Assembly (NCBI GenBank): GCA_945861635.1
Contig: CAMAWH010000002.1
Span: 118,349-182,348, forward strand
DNA: 64,000 bases
Source: Klebsiella pneumoniae
Lineage (GTDB): Bacteria > Myxococcota_A > UBA796 > SXON01
Reading direction: 5' to 3'
The notes beneath the pieces were generated by a model. It saw only the letters and a list, made by a program, of their open reading frames with translations, made no database searches and had not been told where the DNA came from. Every line of letters starts with the position of its first letter. Position 1 is the first letter of the stretch. Shown here piece after piece: positions 46,318-56,057 of the stretch. The position numbers were made by a program, and so were the translations under genes.

Positions 46318-47622
46318 GTGCCCCCGACCCCCCTGCCCTGCCCCGCTTGTTTCCGCCCCAACGCCTCGCACAGGTTGACTTGCCTGTACTGCGGCGTCGT
46401 GATGCCAAATCCGACCGCTCCGCCAACGCGCGTGGAGTCCAGCGTACCCGACAACCTCGATCAGCTCGTTCGGGACGCTCTCTCGGGGAAGGCGAGTGCC
46501 CGCAGCGTTCGGGCGTTGTTGGGCGCGGAGCGTAAACAGATGGCGCCGGTGGAAGTCGGTCGTGCGGAGAGCGCGGCGGGCGCTGCGCCCCCGCCGCCGG
46601 AGGGGGCCGAGATTTCGCGCCCGACGGCCCCGGCCGCCATGTCAGCGGGCCTGCCCCCGACGCTGTCAACCGTGCCAGCAACGTTTGGCGATGTCCTCCG
46701 ACTGGCCGCCGCCGCAGAGCGTGCGCACACCGCCGGGAACGCCGACGCGGCTTCGGCCGCCCTCACCGAACTCCTCAGCGTCGTAAGTGAGGTGCGCGCG
46801 CGCCTGTTGGTGAATCCGCTGCCCGAAACCCACGCGACACCGCCGGCGCCGCCTGCCGCCATTCCGCTGCCGCCGTTCCGGCATCCGTTCGCGTTGGTCA
46901 TCGGGCCTGGGCAGGCCAACCGCGAGTCGGCGCTCGCCGAGGCGCTGGAAACGGACCTGGCGACAGCGCGCGCGCTGTGCGGCTCGCGCCACGGCCGGAT
47001 CGCGTTGCGCGGCCCGGATCGGTCCGACCTGGAGCGGCGCGCCGCCGCCGCGCGCGAGCGCGGCATCGCGGCACGCACCCTTGCGCGCGCCGACCTCCTG
47101 ACCCAGCCGCACGCCGAGACCGTGGTCGGCTACACGGCCGACGGCTGGCTGATCTGGCCCGACGCGCTCTGGCTCCTTCCCAGCGAACCCGACCGGCGCT
47201 GGCCCGTCGATCCCGTTCCGATCGGGGGAGTTTTCCTGCTCGTGCCCGGCGAAGTGGAGGTGCGCTCCGCACGAGACACGGCCGAGCCGAGCCGGTGGCT
47301 ACGGAAGCAATACACCGGAGACAAGGTTGGGAACGAGCGGAGGATTTCCGTCATCGACCTTCACATGCCCCAGCGGATCCTGCGGCTCGTCGAAGGCGTC
47401 ACCGACACCCGCGAGCTCCCGGGCAGTGACCGCACGTCGAGCTTGCGCACGCTCCGCGCCTTTCCGGACCATGCCGGCGAATGGTGGCCGGACGTCATTG
47501 TCGAAGGGCGCCGGATCTGCCCTGCGGCCCCCGCGAGCCCGAGTGACCCCCCGGAGGTCAATGGCACCGGCTGGGCAGCATGGGAGGAGCACTCACGCGC
47601 CGCTCGTATTCTTTACGGCTGA
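46318..47622 (+). CDS. Zinc-ribbon-like hypothetical protein
   Basis: GTG start; N-terminal CPACFRPNASHRLTCLYCGVV. Confidence 0.65.
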   Translation: MPPTPLPCPACFRPNASHRLTCLYCGVVMPNPTAPPTRVESSVPDNLDQLVRDALSGKASARSVRALLGAERKQMAPVEVGRAESAAGAAPPPPEGAEISRPTAPAAMSAGLPPTLSTVPATFGDVLRLAAAAERAHTAGNADAASAALTELLSVVSEVRARLLVNPLPETHATPPAPPAAIPLPPFRHPFALVIGPGQANRESALAEALETDLATARALCGSRHGRIALRGPDRSDLERRAAAARERGIAARTLARADLLTQPHAETVVGYTADGWLIWPDALWLLPSEPDRRWPVDPVPIGGVFLLVPGEVEVRSARDTAEPSRWLRKQYTGDKVGNERRISVIDLHMPQRILRLVEGVTDTRELPGSDRTSSLRTLRAFPDHAGEWWPDVIVEGRRICPAAPASPSDPPEVNGTGWAAWEEHSRAARILYG

Positions 47623-48995
47623 AAAAGCTCTTTCGCGATGCGGCCGCGCTGAAGTTTTCCCATCGCGTTGCGCGGCAGTGCATCGACTATCACCCACCGC
47701 TTCGGGCGCTTCAGTCCCGACATCTCCTTCGCAGCCGTTTCAAGTGATACAAGTAATGTATCATTTGAAACCGTGCCATCGGCGACCACGGCGGCCACAA
47801 CAACCTCGTTCAAATCGCGATCCGGTACTCCGCAGCAGCCGATTTCAGCGACACCCGGCACGTGGCGTAAGTGCTCCTCTACTTCAGCGGGCGATACATT
47901 CACGCCGCCCACGATGATCAACTCCTTCATTCGGCCTACGATTTTCAGGTAGCCCGCGTCGTCCCATTGACCGGCATCCCCCGTGCGGAACCAGCCGTCC
48001 TCCGTGAATGCGTCCGGATCGGAACGCGGAACGTATCCGGCAAAGACCGAGGGTCCGCGCACCTGGACTTCTCCCTCGTGGATGCGCACCTCCATGCCCC
48101 TGACGGGCGTGCCGACCGTGCCGGCCCGCCTCTCCCCCGACCGCGGATTGCTGGCAATCATGACGGTTTCCGTCATGCCGTACCGCTCCAAAACACGGTG
48201 ACCGGTCAGTGCGAAAACCTCATCGCTGAGCGCGGCCGGCAGGCCATCGCTGCCGCTTACCAGCAGCGTGAGCGCCGTGAACTCTTGGGGGTGTGTCGCC
48301 ATTCGTTCGGTCCAACGCCGATAGAATGTCGGCACGCCGTAAAAATGGGTCACACCCTCGGGTGGCGCCACGGGGTCGAAACGGGCGCTGAGGACGGCCG
48401 ACGCGCCGCGCAGAAGGGTGCCATGCAAGCCGAGAACGAGTCCATGCGTGTGAAAGAGCGGCAGCGTCAGCCACAGGCAGTCGTCTTTCGTGAGCTCCCA
48501 CCGCTCGGCGATGGCATCGAGGTTTGACTCCCACATCTCCCATGTTTGCGGCACACCTTTCGCCCGGCCGGTGGTGCCGGAAGTGAACAGCAGCGCCGTC
48601 GTGCCGTCATCTTCCCACTCTCCCATGCGTTCGCCGCTCCCGACCTCAGTCACGACGCGCACTCCGGAAAAGGCAGCGGCATCCCTCGTGATCGCGAGTG
48701 TGGGCGCCGCGTCCTCGATGATGGGTCGGATTTCGGCGCTGCGGTAATGCGCGTTCATCGGCAGCCGCACCGCTCCCAGCGCCATGCAACCGAGGTGAAC
48801 GGCGACGACATCCCGGCCGTTCTCCAATTGAATCGCGACGACATCTCCCCGACGAACCCCGTTGCCAGCAAGCCAACCGGCAGTCCTCTCCCCCAACTCC
48901 CGCAGTTCGCCGTAGGAATACCAGCGGTCAAACCGGAGCGCAGGTTGGTCGGCGGCGTGGGCGAGGAAGCGGGCAAGGAAGGAGGAGCGCGGCAT
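47613..48995 (-). CDS. AMP-dependent acyl-CoA synthetase, malonyl-CoA synthetase (MatB/ACSF3)-like
   Basis: LLFTSGTTGRAKGVPQTW, LPLFHTHGLVLGLHGTLLRGA, ERYGMTETVM, LPRNAMGKLQR. Confidence 0.88.
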   Translation of the reverse strand: MPRSSFLARFLAHAADQPALRFDRWYSYGELRELGERTAGWLAGNGVRRGDVVAIQLENGRDVVAVHLGCMALGAVRLPMNAHYRSAEIRPIIEDAAPTLAITRDAAAFSGVRVVTEVGSGERMGEWEDDGTTALLFTSGTTGRAKGVPQTWEMWESNLDAIAERWELTKDDCLWLTLPLFHTHGLVLGLHGTLLRGASAVLSARFDPVAPPEGVTHFYGVPTFYRRWTERMATHPQEFTALTLLVSGSDGLPAALSDEVFALTGHRVLERYGMTETVMIASNPRSGERRAGTVGTPVRGMEVRIHEGEVQVRGPSVFAGYVPRSDPDAFTEDGWFRTGDAGQWDDAGYLKIVGRMKELIIVGGVNVSPAEVEEHLRHVPGVAEIGCCGVPDRDLNEVVVAAVVADGTVSNDTLLVSLETAAKEMSGLKRPKRWVIVDALPRNAMGKLQRGRIAKELFQP

Positions 48996-49012
48996 GTTAG
49001 GCGGCGTACCCG

Positions 49013-51349
49013 ATGGCCGTCCGTCCGCGCAAGCCCCGCCGCATACTCCGTTGGTTGGGCGTGCTCCTCGTACTGGCGATGCTGCTGGGAATAGCGGCGG
49101 CGATCCCAGCAGGAATCATTGCTCGGGAATGGGCGGACGAAGGCATTTTGTTGGCCGATGCGCATGCTCGCCATAACGTGGCGCATCCGGGGTGGAGTTT
49201 TCCCGCGCGGGTCTACGCTCCCGCAGTTGGGCTGACGGAGCCCCCGAAGCGGCTCGTTGCGGAGGCGAAGGCGCGCGGGTACGATGAGAGCTGTAAAACC
49301 ACGGAAGCGGGCCAATTCTGCGGGAAAACCGGGGTCGTGATTCCGCGCACCGGAGACGCCCTCGAGCCCGTCCTCCTGGGCTGGTTGCTCGGCCCGGATG
49401 GCGAGCTTCGTGAGCACCTTCCCCTGAGCGAGGCTCCAAAACTCCTCACGGATGCGATCGTCGCTGCGGAGGATCACGACTACGCAACGCACCACGGCGT
49501 GAACGTGAAGGGGTTGATCCGCGCGGTCTGGGCAAACGCACAGGAGGGTGGCTACGCGCAGGGGGGTTCGACCTTGACGATGCAGGTCGTGCGGAACCTG
49601 AACCAGCGTCGTGAGAAGACCGTTGCTCGGAAGCTCCGCGAGATCGTAATTGCCGTGGCAATCGACGATCACCTCGGCAAAGACGGCGTGATGCAGATGT
49701 ACCTTGACGCGCCCTACCTGGGGCAACGGGGAAGCATCTCGGTGTGCGGCTTTCAATCTGCCGCCAAGCACTATTTTGGGAAGGACGCGCGGCGACTTTC
49801 CCTGGAAGAAGCCGCAACCCTCGCGGGGATTCTGCCGGCGCCGGGGAAATTTGCGCCGGATCGCTTTCCCGAGAAGGCGAAAGAGCGGCGGGATCGCGTG
49901 CTGGAACAGATGCGGACACAGTTCGGATACGACGTCACGGCAGCGCTGGGTGCGCCGATTGCAACCGTTGAGCCGGAGCCCTTTCCCGAACGCTACCCCG
50001 CCTATTTGAGCGCCACGCGGGCCTGGCTGGATGCGAATCTCTCGCCGACGGTGCTGTACGGCGCGGGGCTGGTCGTCACGACCGGGCTCGACATCTATTC
50101 GCAAGAGGAGGCGGAGCGGCTGTTCCCGGCGAAGATGCGATTTTTTGAGTCGATCCTGGGCCGCAAACGCTCGGAGACGTTGCAGTCGGCCGGGGTCCTG
50201 CTCGACGTGGACACGGGGTTGATTCGCGCCGTCTACGGGGGCGATGACGTGACGTCGATCAGCTTCAACCGGGCGACGCAAGCGCAAAGGCAGCCGGGAT
50301 CGTCGTTCAAGCCTCTGGTCTACGCACTGGCGTTTGACGCGCGGAATGCTGACGGCTCGATGACGTACACCCCGGCGTCCACCATGCCGAACGAGCCACG
50401 GGACTTCAAGACGTCGCAGGGGATCTGGCGCCCCCGGAATGTGGGCGGCGAGTATTCGACGACGGCCTCGCTCGCGTACGGACTGGCGTGGTCACAGAAC
50501 ATCGCTACTGCCTCGCTCCTGGAGGCCAACGGTGGACCGAAAGCGTTGATTGCATTCGCGACGAAGGTCGGGTTCGAGACGGGCAAGTTTCCCGAGGAAA
50601 TGGGGCTCGCTTTGGGCCAGGCGGAAGTAACGCCTCTGGAAATGGCCCAATTCGCCGCCACGGTGTCCAGCGGCGGTCACAAGATTACCGGCTCGCCCGT
50701 GCTCTCTGCGGTGGACGCCAGCGGCCAACAGCGGGTGGCCGCACCGGTGGCGGGCGAGTTCGTCATGTCGCCCGAGGCCGCGGCCCTGACGCGAGAATTG
50801 ATGCGCTTGGTGATCGAAGTCGGAACGGGAGGCGCCTCACGCGGGGCGGCGGGAGAAGGAGGTTATCCAGGCCCCGCAATCGGAAAAACCGGCACGACGG
50901 ACGGCGAAAAGGACCTCTGGTTCGTGGGCGCAACGCCCAAGCGCGCCATGGCGGTTTGGATCGGCTACGATGTCCCCACCCCGCTGGGCGCCGCTGCGAG
51001 CGATCTGGCCGCGCCGCTCTGGGGCTGGTGGATGAATCGGGTATCGAAGCATGACGAACAGCCGCTACCGGACTGGGTGAGCGAGCCGAAAGTCATCCGC
51101 AAGGGCCTGTGCACCGTGTCCGGCAAGGGCATGAACGCGAGTTGCCGCGGGATTCCGACCCCGTTCATCGAGGGCAAGGTGCCAAAAATCGCGGGCTGCC
51201 CCATCGAGCACCCCCCGCCCGAGCCGGTCGTCGAAGGGGAAGCCGTGAAGCCCGGTCACGAATCCCTGTGGAAGAAGCTGGAGAGGGAGAGGTTGGAGGC
51301 AGCCGGAGAGGTCCCGGCGAGCGGCGCTGTACCGGTCGCGCCGCCATGA
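49013..51349 (+). CDS. Penicillin-binding protein 1A family (transglycosylase/transpeptidase)
   Basis: AAEDHDYATHHGVNVKGLIRA, QGGSTLTMQVVRNL, PGSSFKPLVYALAF, IGKTGTTDGEKDLWFVG. Confidence 0.94.
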   Translation: MAVRPRKPRRILRWLGVLLVLAMLLGIAAAIPAGIIAREWADEGILLADAHARHNVAHPGWSFPARVYAPAVGLTEPPKRLVAEAKARGYDESCKTTEAGQFCGKTGVVIPRTGDALEPVLLGWLLGPDGELREHLPLSEAPKLLTDAIVAAEDHDYATHHGVNVKGLIRAVWANAQEGGYAQGGSTLTMQVVRNLNQRREKTVARKLREIVIAVAIDDHLGKDGVMQMYLDAPYLGQRGSISVCGFQSAAKHYFGKDARRLSLEEAATLAGILPAPGKFAPDRFPEKAKERRDRVLEQMRTQFGYDVTAALGAPIATVEPEPFPERYPAYLSATRAWLDANLSPTVLYGAGLVVTTGLDIYSQEEAERLFPAKMRFFESILGRKRSETLQSAGVLLDVDTGLIRAVYGGDDVTSISFNRATQAQRQPGSSFKPLVYALAFDARNADGSMTYTPASTMPNEPRDFKTSQGIWRPRNVGGEYSTTASLAYGLAWSQNIATASLLEANGGPKALIAFATKVGFETGKFPEEMGLALGQAEVTPLEMAQFAATVSSGGHKITGSPVLSAVDASGQQRVAAPVAGEFVMSPEAAALTRELMRLVIEVGTGGASRGAAGEGGYPGPAIGKTGTTDGEKDLWFVGATPKRAMAVWIGYDVPTPLGAAASDLAAPLWGWWMNRVSKHDEQPLPDWVSEPKVIRKGLCTVSGKGMNASCRGIPTPFIEGKVPKIAGCPIEHPPPEPVVEGEAVKPGHESLWKKLERERLEAAGEVPASGAVPVAPP

Positions 51350-53031
51350 CGACGCGGTGGCGCAGCGTGTTTCCACTCGTCACGGCGTGGAGCGTCGTCA
51401 CCGTGGTTACCTGTTTGCTCGCCTGGCCGCTCCCGCTTTCCCTGACGACATCACGACCGCAAACTGCGTTTCTTGACAGCTACGTGTGGTGCCTCGACAC
51501 GATGGCGCGCATGGTGACCGGCGAGCTGCCCTGGTCCACTTCAACATCGCTCCTGGGCTTCCCCGCCACGCTGGACGTCCGATTCGTCGCATGGGCAGAT
51601 ATGCTTGTCGTGCTACCGTTGCGAGGTAGCTTGGGGCCAGTTGGCGCGACGAATGTGGCGTGGTTGCTATCGCCGGGCTGGGCGGCGCTGGCCGCGTTCG
51701 GGTTTTACCGACGCCTCACGCGATCGGGCGGTTGGGAGGCCGCGGCCGGGGCGGTTGCCTACGCACTCAGTCCGGTTGCGCTGGGCTGCCTCGCCTCCGG
51801 ACAGTTGTCGAAGCTCCAACATTGGACACTTCCCGCGTGGGGTTGGGCGCTGATGGCGGTGCTGGAGGCGCGCCGACTCGGGGGCGAGCTTGCCACACTT
51901 GCGGCCGTAACGGCCATCGTCGGATTCACGAGCCCCGTTCACGCCATGTTTCTCCCCGTGATTGGCGGAATCATCGGGATTGTGCACGTCCGCGGAGGGG
52001 GATCAGGAAGAACTCCGGGCCGGCTGGTCCTTGGCGTCGGTGTCGCCGCGCTCATCGCCGGGGCCGCGCTGACACCCGCGCGCGCCTACTTTGGTGATAT
52101 TCGAGAAGCTTCCTCCCAAAAAGCATTCTCCCCTGCGAACGTTCAGGCCAATCAAGTGTTCGGCCCGCCCTCGAACGTGGCGCAACCGACCGCCTATTTC
52201 GCGGGCGAACCCAGCCACGCACCGACGGTGCCCTCTCCGAAACACGTGCCGTACATGGGGGTGTTTGGCGTGTGCGCCGTCGCTGCACTTGGCGTGCGCC
52301 GACGTCCGGGCCGCGCCGTAGCGCTCGGGCTGGTCGTCGCCGGGAGCCTGCTGTCATTTGGACCGAGATTGGCGGAGGCGGACAACTACCTCCTCCTCGG
52401 CGATGCCCCCGTCTGGCTGCCCGCACAGCTCCTCGTTCTCGCGCACTACCCGCTTTCGGACAGTGGAATGTACTACCGATGCATGTTCGTGGCCGCGCTC
52501 GGCTTCGGCGCCATGGTGGCCGGCAGCGCGCGCCTGGCCCCCGGCCGCGGTGGCGTCGTGTTATCATGGATGCTTGGTATGCTCTGGGCGGCCGATGGAA
52601 TCAGGGTTACGCGCGATTTGTGGCCGCGCACGCTGGTACCGATTCAGGGCCGCACCGTCCTCGATGCCATGTCGTCGGACCCAACACCCGGCGCCGTTCT
52701 CGACCTGCCCATCGCACACACGCCCTACCAGGCGGGGCTTGCCATGCTCAACGCCGCATTTCACCGGCGTGCCATCCTCGCCACCCCGCGCCACGGCGAC
52801 CCCGAGAGTCTCCCCCAACTCTCTCGCGCGGAGTCCGTGTTGACTGGCGTGCTCGCCGCCGAGGATCGTGCTTCGGCGCACCAGATCGCATCGGAGGCGG
52901 GGTTCAGGTACGTGACGGCGTGGCGCGGGGGCCTGAGCCCACCCGGCGTGCCCATCGAACAGCTGGAGCGGGCGCTTGGGCGGCCGGAGCGCGAGGGAGA
53001 TTTGCTGGTCTGGACGGTCGATCGGCCCTAA
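51346..53031 (+). CDS. Multi-pass membrane protein (glycosyltransferase-like)
   Basis: ATGA overlap with the PBP gene; many TM segments, C-terminal soluble domain. Confidence 0.7.
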   Translation: MTTRWRSVFPLVTAWSVVTVVTCLLAWPLPLSLTTSRPQTAFLDSYVWCLDTMARMVTGELPWSTSTSLLGFPATLDVRFVAWADMLVVLPLRGSLGPVGATNVAWLLSPGWAALAAFGFYRRLTRSGGWEAAAGAVAYALSPVALGCLASGQLSKLQHWTLPAWGWALMAVLEARRLGGELATLAAVTAIVGFTSPVHAMFLPVIGGIIGIVHVRGGGSGRTPGRLVLGVGVAALIAGAALTPARAYFGDIREASSQKAFSPANVQANQVFGPPSNVAQPTAYFAGEPSHAPTVPSPKHVPYMGVFGVCAVAALGVRRRPGRAVALGLVVAGSLLSFGPRLAEADNYLLLGDAPVWLPAQLLVLAHYPLSDSGMYYRCMFVAALGFGAMVAGSARLAPGRGGVVLSWMLGMLWAADGIRVTRDLWPRTLVPIQGRTVLDAMSSDPTPGAVLDLPIAHTPYQAGLAMLNAAFHRRAILATPRHGDPESLPQLSRAESVLTGVLAAEDRASAHQIASEAGFRYVTAWRGGLSPPGVPIEQLERALGRPEREGDLLVWTVDRP

Positions 53032-54374
53032 AATCGCACGACCGTCGCCAACCCCACATTCGATACTGCCCGAAAACCTCGGAGGGCACTGCCCTCTGGC
53101 CCATCGATCCAAACACCGCCCAGCGAGATCTCTGCAGCATCCCCGTGCAGATAGACGATTTCGCCGGCACCGAGGTAGCCCGCGCCGTCACTCACGCCCC
53201 GCAGCGCCAGCACCCACCGGTCGGCAAGCGTGATTCGTACCGCCAACATGCCGTAATCGTGCACATCCGCACCCTGACGCTCGGTCGGAAAGCCATGTAG
53301 CCACTGGACGTTGACATACAATCGCCCAGTGCTTCGATCAAGCCCGACTATCCAGCGCAGATAGGGTTTCCCGTCCTGCGTAATGGTCGTGGGGATGGGA
53401 TCGGGGACTTCGTCGAGCGCCCCGAGGTCCGTGAGATCCTGGAGCTGGCCCTCGGAGAGCGACGCCTGCGTGCGCGCTGGCAACACGATGGCCGCCTCGA
53501 CCCAACCGCCAACGTCCCAGGGTAATTCCCCGCGTGCCTCCAATCCGCCCACATCGATGCGCGGCCACGTCACCGGAACGCCAACGTCAACGCGATCGGA
53601 ATTCGTCGCAAACCCGGTGAGGAGCACGGTGCCATCGACCTGAGGGAGCGAGTCCCGGCCGTGAAACCACGACAACGCCAAATCGGCGCGCGGCACCTGC
53701 ACCCGGACGCGCCCGGCCAGGGAGCTGTTGGCGAGTGATGTTGGTGGGACCGTCGTAATGCTGTCCAATGAGCGGACATCCGTGGCGTTGGCTCCCCCGA
53801 CATCAAAAACGTCGCGAGCGCCGGCGAGTACATCAACCTGATCGGTAGGTAGCACGGCAGGGATGAAAAAGGGCGCCCATCCGACCTCCGCGATGACCGG
53901 CCCCGGATGGGCGTTCACCACGAGCATCGGCACCGCGAGGCGCCCGTCAAACCGCGTCGGGTCCTCCAGATCGTACGGATTCAGGTTGTTGACGAGCGTC
54001 ACACCATCGGCCACGCCCCAGTGCAGCGTCTGCACGCCGGTACCAAGGTCCAGCCACGGCGCTCCCACGCCAAACGCACCGATGCTCGCCTCCTTCAGCT
54101 TCAAGGACAAGGGCGAGATCAGCGTGACGCTGCCGCTGTCCTCGATGGTCTCGAGATCGGTCGTGGCGTGGGCCCGCAGGTCCGCGGCAAGCACAGCGCG
54201 CACACGACGATCAAAGTCCGCACGCACCGCGCCTCCCAACACGGCCGCGTCATGAAAATCGACGTACCCGCACGTCGGACTACACCCGTTGACGGCGACG
54301 CGCGCGTGCGCCTCGACGCGCCCTGAGCCGTCTACGTCCACCGCAAGGGCCGCGCCCGCAACCGCGAGCAGCAT
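53028..54374 (-). CDS. Hypothetical secreted/outer-membrane protein
   Basis: MLLAVAGAALAVD signal-like; beta-rich C-terminus ending in VRF. Confidence 0.65.
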   Translation of the reverse strand: MLLAVAGAALAVDVDGSGRVEAHARVAVNGCSPTCGYVDFHDAAVLGGAVRADFDRRVRAVLAADLRAHATTDLETIEDSGSVTLISPLSLKLKEASIGAFGVGAPWLDLGTGVQTLHWGVADGVTLVNNLNPYDLEDPTRFDGRLAVPMLVVNAHPGPVIAEVGWAPFFIPAVLPTDQVDVLAGARDVFDVGGANATDVRSLDSITTVPPTSLANSSLAGRVRVQVPRADLALSWFHGRDSLPQVDGTVLLTGFATNSDRVDVGVPVTWPRIDVGGLEARGELPWDVGGWVEAAIVLPARTQASLSEGQLQDLTDLGALDEVPDPIPTTITQDGKPYLRWIVGLDRSTGRLYVNVQWLHGFPTERQGADVHDYGMLAVRITLADRWVLALRGVSDGAGYLGAGEIVYLHGDAAEISLGGVWIDGPEGSALRGFRAVSNVGLATVVRF

Positions 54375-54377
54375 CCG

Positions 54378-54881
54378 CTAGATTCGTTCGGCGGTAACGT
54401 CGAGGCGGACGTCACACGGATCAGCCGCTACAACCGGACAGTTATCCTCGTCGAAGCTGCCCGTGTGAAGCAGCGCGAACCCCTGCACCTTGTTCGGATT
54501 CACGATGGCAAGGTCAATGTCGATGCTGGCATCCACCATGCAGCCGGGGCTGTTCTGCGCATCCCACTCGACATTGGTCTGCTCGGCGCCTGCAACCAGC
54601 ATGTGACCGCTGCGATCTCCCTCCTCGACCGTGACCTCCATTTCCGTGAACGGGTCCTGGAGGTCGATGCTGTAGGTGGCGGGCAGATCCTCGGTGGCCG
54701 GAAGTTCGATTTCAGACTCGAAATCCGTCGGATCGCCCGTCGGCATGAAGATCGTCTCGAACGCGCCATCGTTGCAGTCGTCGGTGACAGCGGTGGTGGT
54801 GAACTGGAAGTTCCCTCCTTCGAACGCCTTGGAGCTGTCCGTTTCGGTGGGAGTGCAGGCGAGCAGGGCGATGAGAAACAT
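54378..54881 (-). CDS. Hypothetical lipoprotein
   Basis: MFLIALLACTPTETD lipobox. Confidence 0.65.
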   Translation of the reverse strand: MFLIALLACTPTETDSSKAFEGGNFQFTTTAVTDDCNDGAFETIFMPTGDPTDFESEIELPATEDLPATYSIDLQDPFTEMEVTVEEGDRSGHMLVAGAEQTNVEWDAQNSPGCMVDASIDIDLAIVNPNKVQGFALLHTGSFDEDNCPVVAADPCDVRLDVTAERI

Positions 54882-54896
54882 GGGGACTCCTGAGGA

Positions 54897-55616
54897 CTAT
54901 GGTCGGGTAAGTTCGGTGAGGGAAAATCGATCGTCGAGGATGCCACGATCCATTTCTGCCAGCGTGACAGTAGCGGCCGTGTGCTTGGCATTCACAAGAT
55001 CGTCCACGACGAGCGAATGCGCGATCGGCCGATTGCCCTCGACGCGGAAATCTGCAAGCTTCAAGCGGCGCGTCACGGCACCCGACGCGTCCAAGTGCTC
55101 GACCTGCGAAACGAGGTCATCCACGCGACGCACCCAGATGCGCACGGACGCATCACGATGCGCAGCTTTGTCTTTCGGCGTGAGTTCGAGCACCGCGACG
55201 TCCCCAATCACGTCTCCGAGGGTGGCCGTATACTCGTCGGACCAATTCATTCGGGACAGATCTTCCATCGAAAAGTCCGTTCCCATGAACGAATCCCCCC
55301 GTTGTTCCCCGATGACCCGGCGGGGCTTCCCGTAGGCAGGTAGGTACAGATACAGGGTGTCGGCATCCGGCACCAGCAAACCCGTTCCGGCGAGGCGCGC
55401 AGGCGCCGTGAAGCGAACGAGGCGCTTCTGCGTGCCTTTCTGCCAAATTTCGAGCGTCCGATCGGACGAAGTGCCCGTGCGGTCGGTAACGGCGACATGC
55501 AGCACGAGGTGTGCATCCGACCCGCGAGCGTTCGCAGCGTCCACCCGAGCCAGCAGCGCCTCGGCAACGTTCGCGGCGTCGTCGGCAGCAAAGGCAAGGG
55601 AAAGGAGCGCAAGCAT
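54897..55616 (-). CDS. Outer membrane lipoprotein-sorting (LolA-like) protein
   Basis: MLALLSLAFA signal; QKGTQKRLVRFTAPARLAGTGLLVPDADTLYLYLPAYGKPRRV...FMGTDFSMEDL. Confidence 0.82.
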   Translation of the reverse strand: MLALLSLAFAADDAANVAEALLARVDAANARGSDAHLVLHVAVTDRTGTSSDRTLEIWQKGTQKRLVRFTAPARLAGTGLLVPDADTLYLYLPAYGKPRRVIGEQRGDSFMGTDFSMEDLSRMNWSDEYTATLGDVIGDVAVLELTPKDKAAHRDASVRIWVRRVDDLVSQVEHLDASGAVTRRLKLADFRVEGNRPIAHSLVVDDLVNAKHTAATVTLAEMDRGILDDRFSLTELTRP

Positions 55617-55685
55617 CGCAGGCCCTTTCGCACATCGCGCACTCGCCGTCAACTGATCGCGTCAACCGGGGTAGAATGCACGCGC

Positions 55686-56057
55686 ATGTTGCTCGTCCAC
55701 ATTTTCGCGTGCGCTCCCCTTACGGGGGATTGGTCGGGAACCATCGATTGCCTCTCCCACGAAATGTCCATTTCCCTCACGTTGGCCCCCGATGGGGATA
55801 GGTACAGGGGATCTGGTGAGGTTGATTGCGTCGAATACTACGGCAGCGCCTGTACGGAGACGTTCGACCTGTTCGTCGTCCCGAGTGACTGGTCCGGGTC
55901 GCAACATCTGGCTGCACACCTTGAGAATTGCGTGGTGACAACCGATGACTCCACCGGTGCCGCAGATTGCATTGACCCGGACGGCTTGCGTTGGGACGGC
56001 TCGGATGCCATCGCTGGGGATTGGGGCGATTGTGACACAGAATTGGAGCGAGAATGA
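55686..56057 (+). CDS. Hypothetical small lipoprotein
   Basis: MLLVHIFACAPLTGDWSGTIDC; 4-nt overlap with next CDS. Confidence 0.6.
   Translation: MLLVHIFACAPLTGDWSGTIDCLSHEMSISLTLAPDGDRYRGSGEVDCVEYYGSACTETFDLFVVPSDWSGSQHLAAHLENCVVTTDDSTGAADCIDPDGLRWDGSDAIAGDWGDCDTELERE

Noticed and set aside
48755-50287. 510-aa - strand ORF over PBP1A
   Set aside because: Antisense shadow of a gene with intact transglycosylase and transpeptidase motifs.
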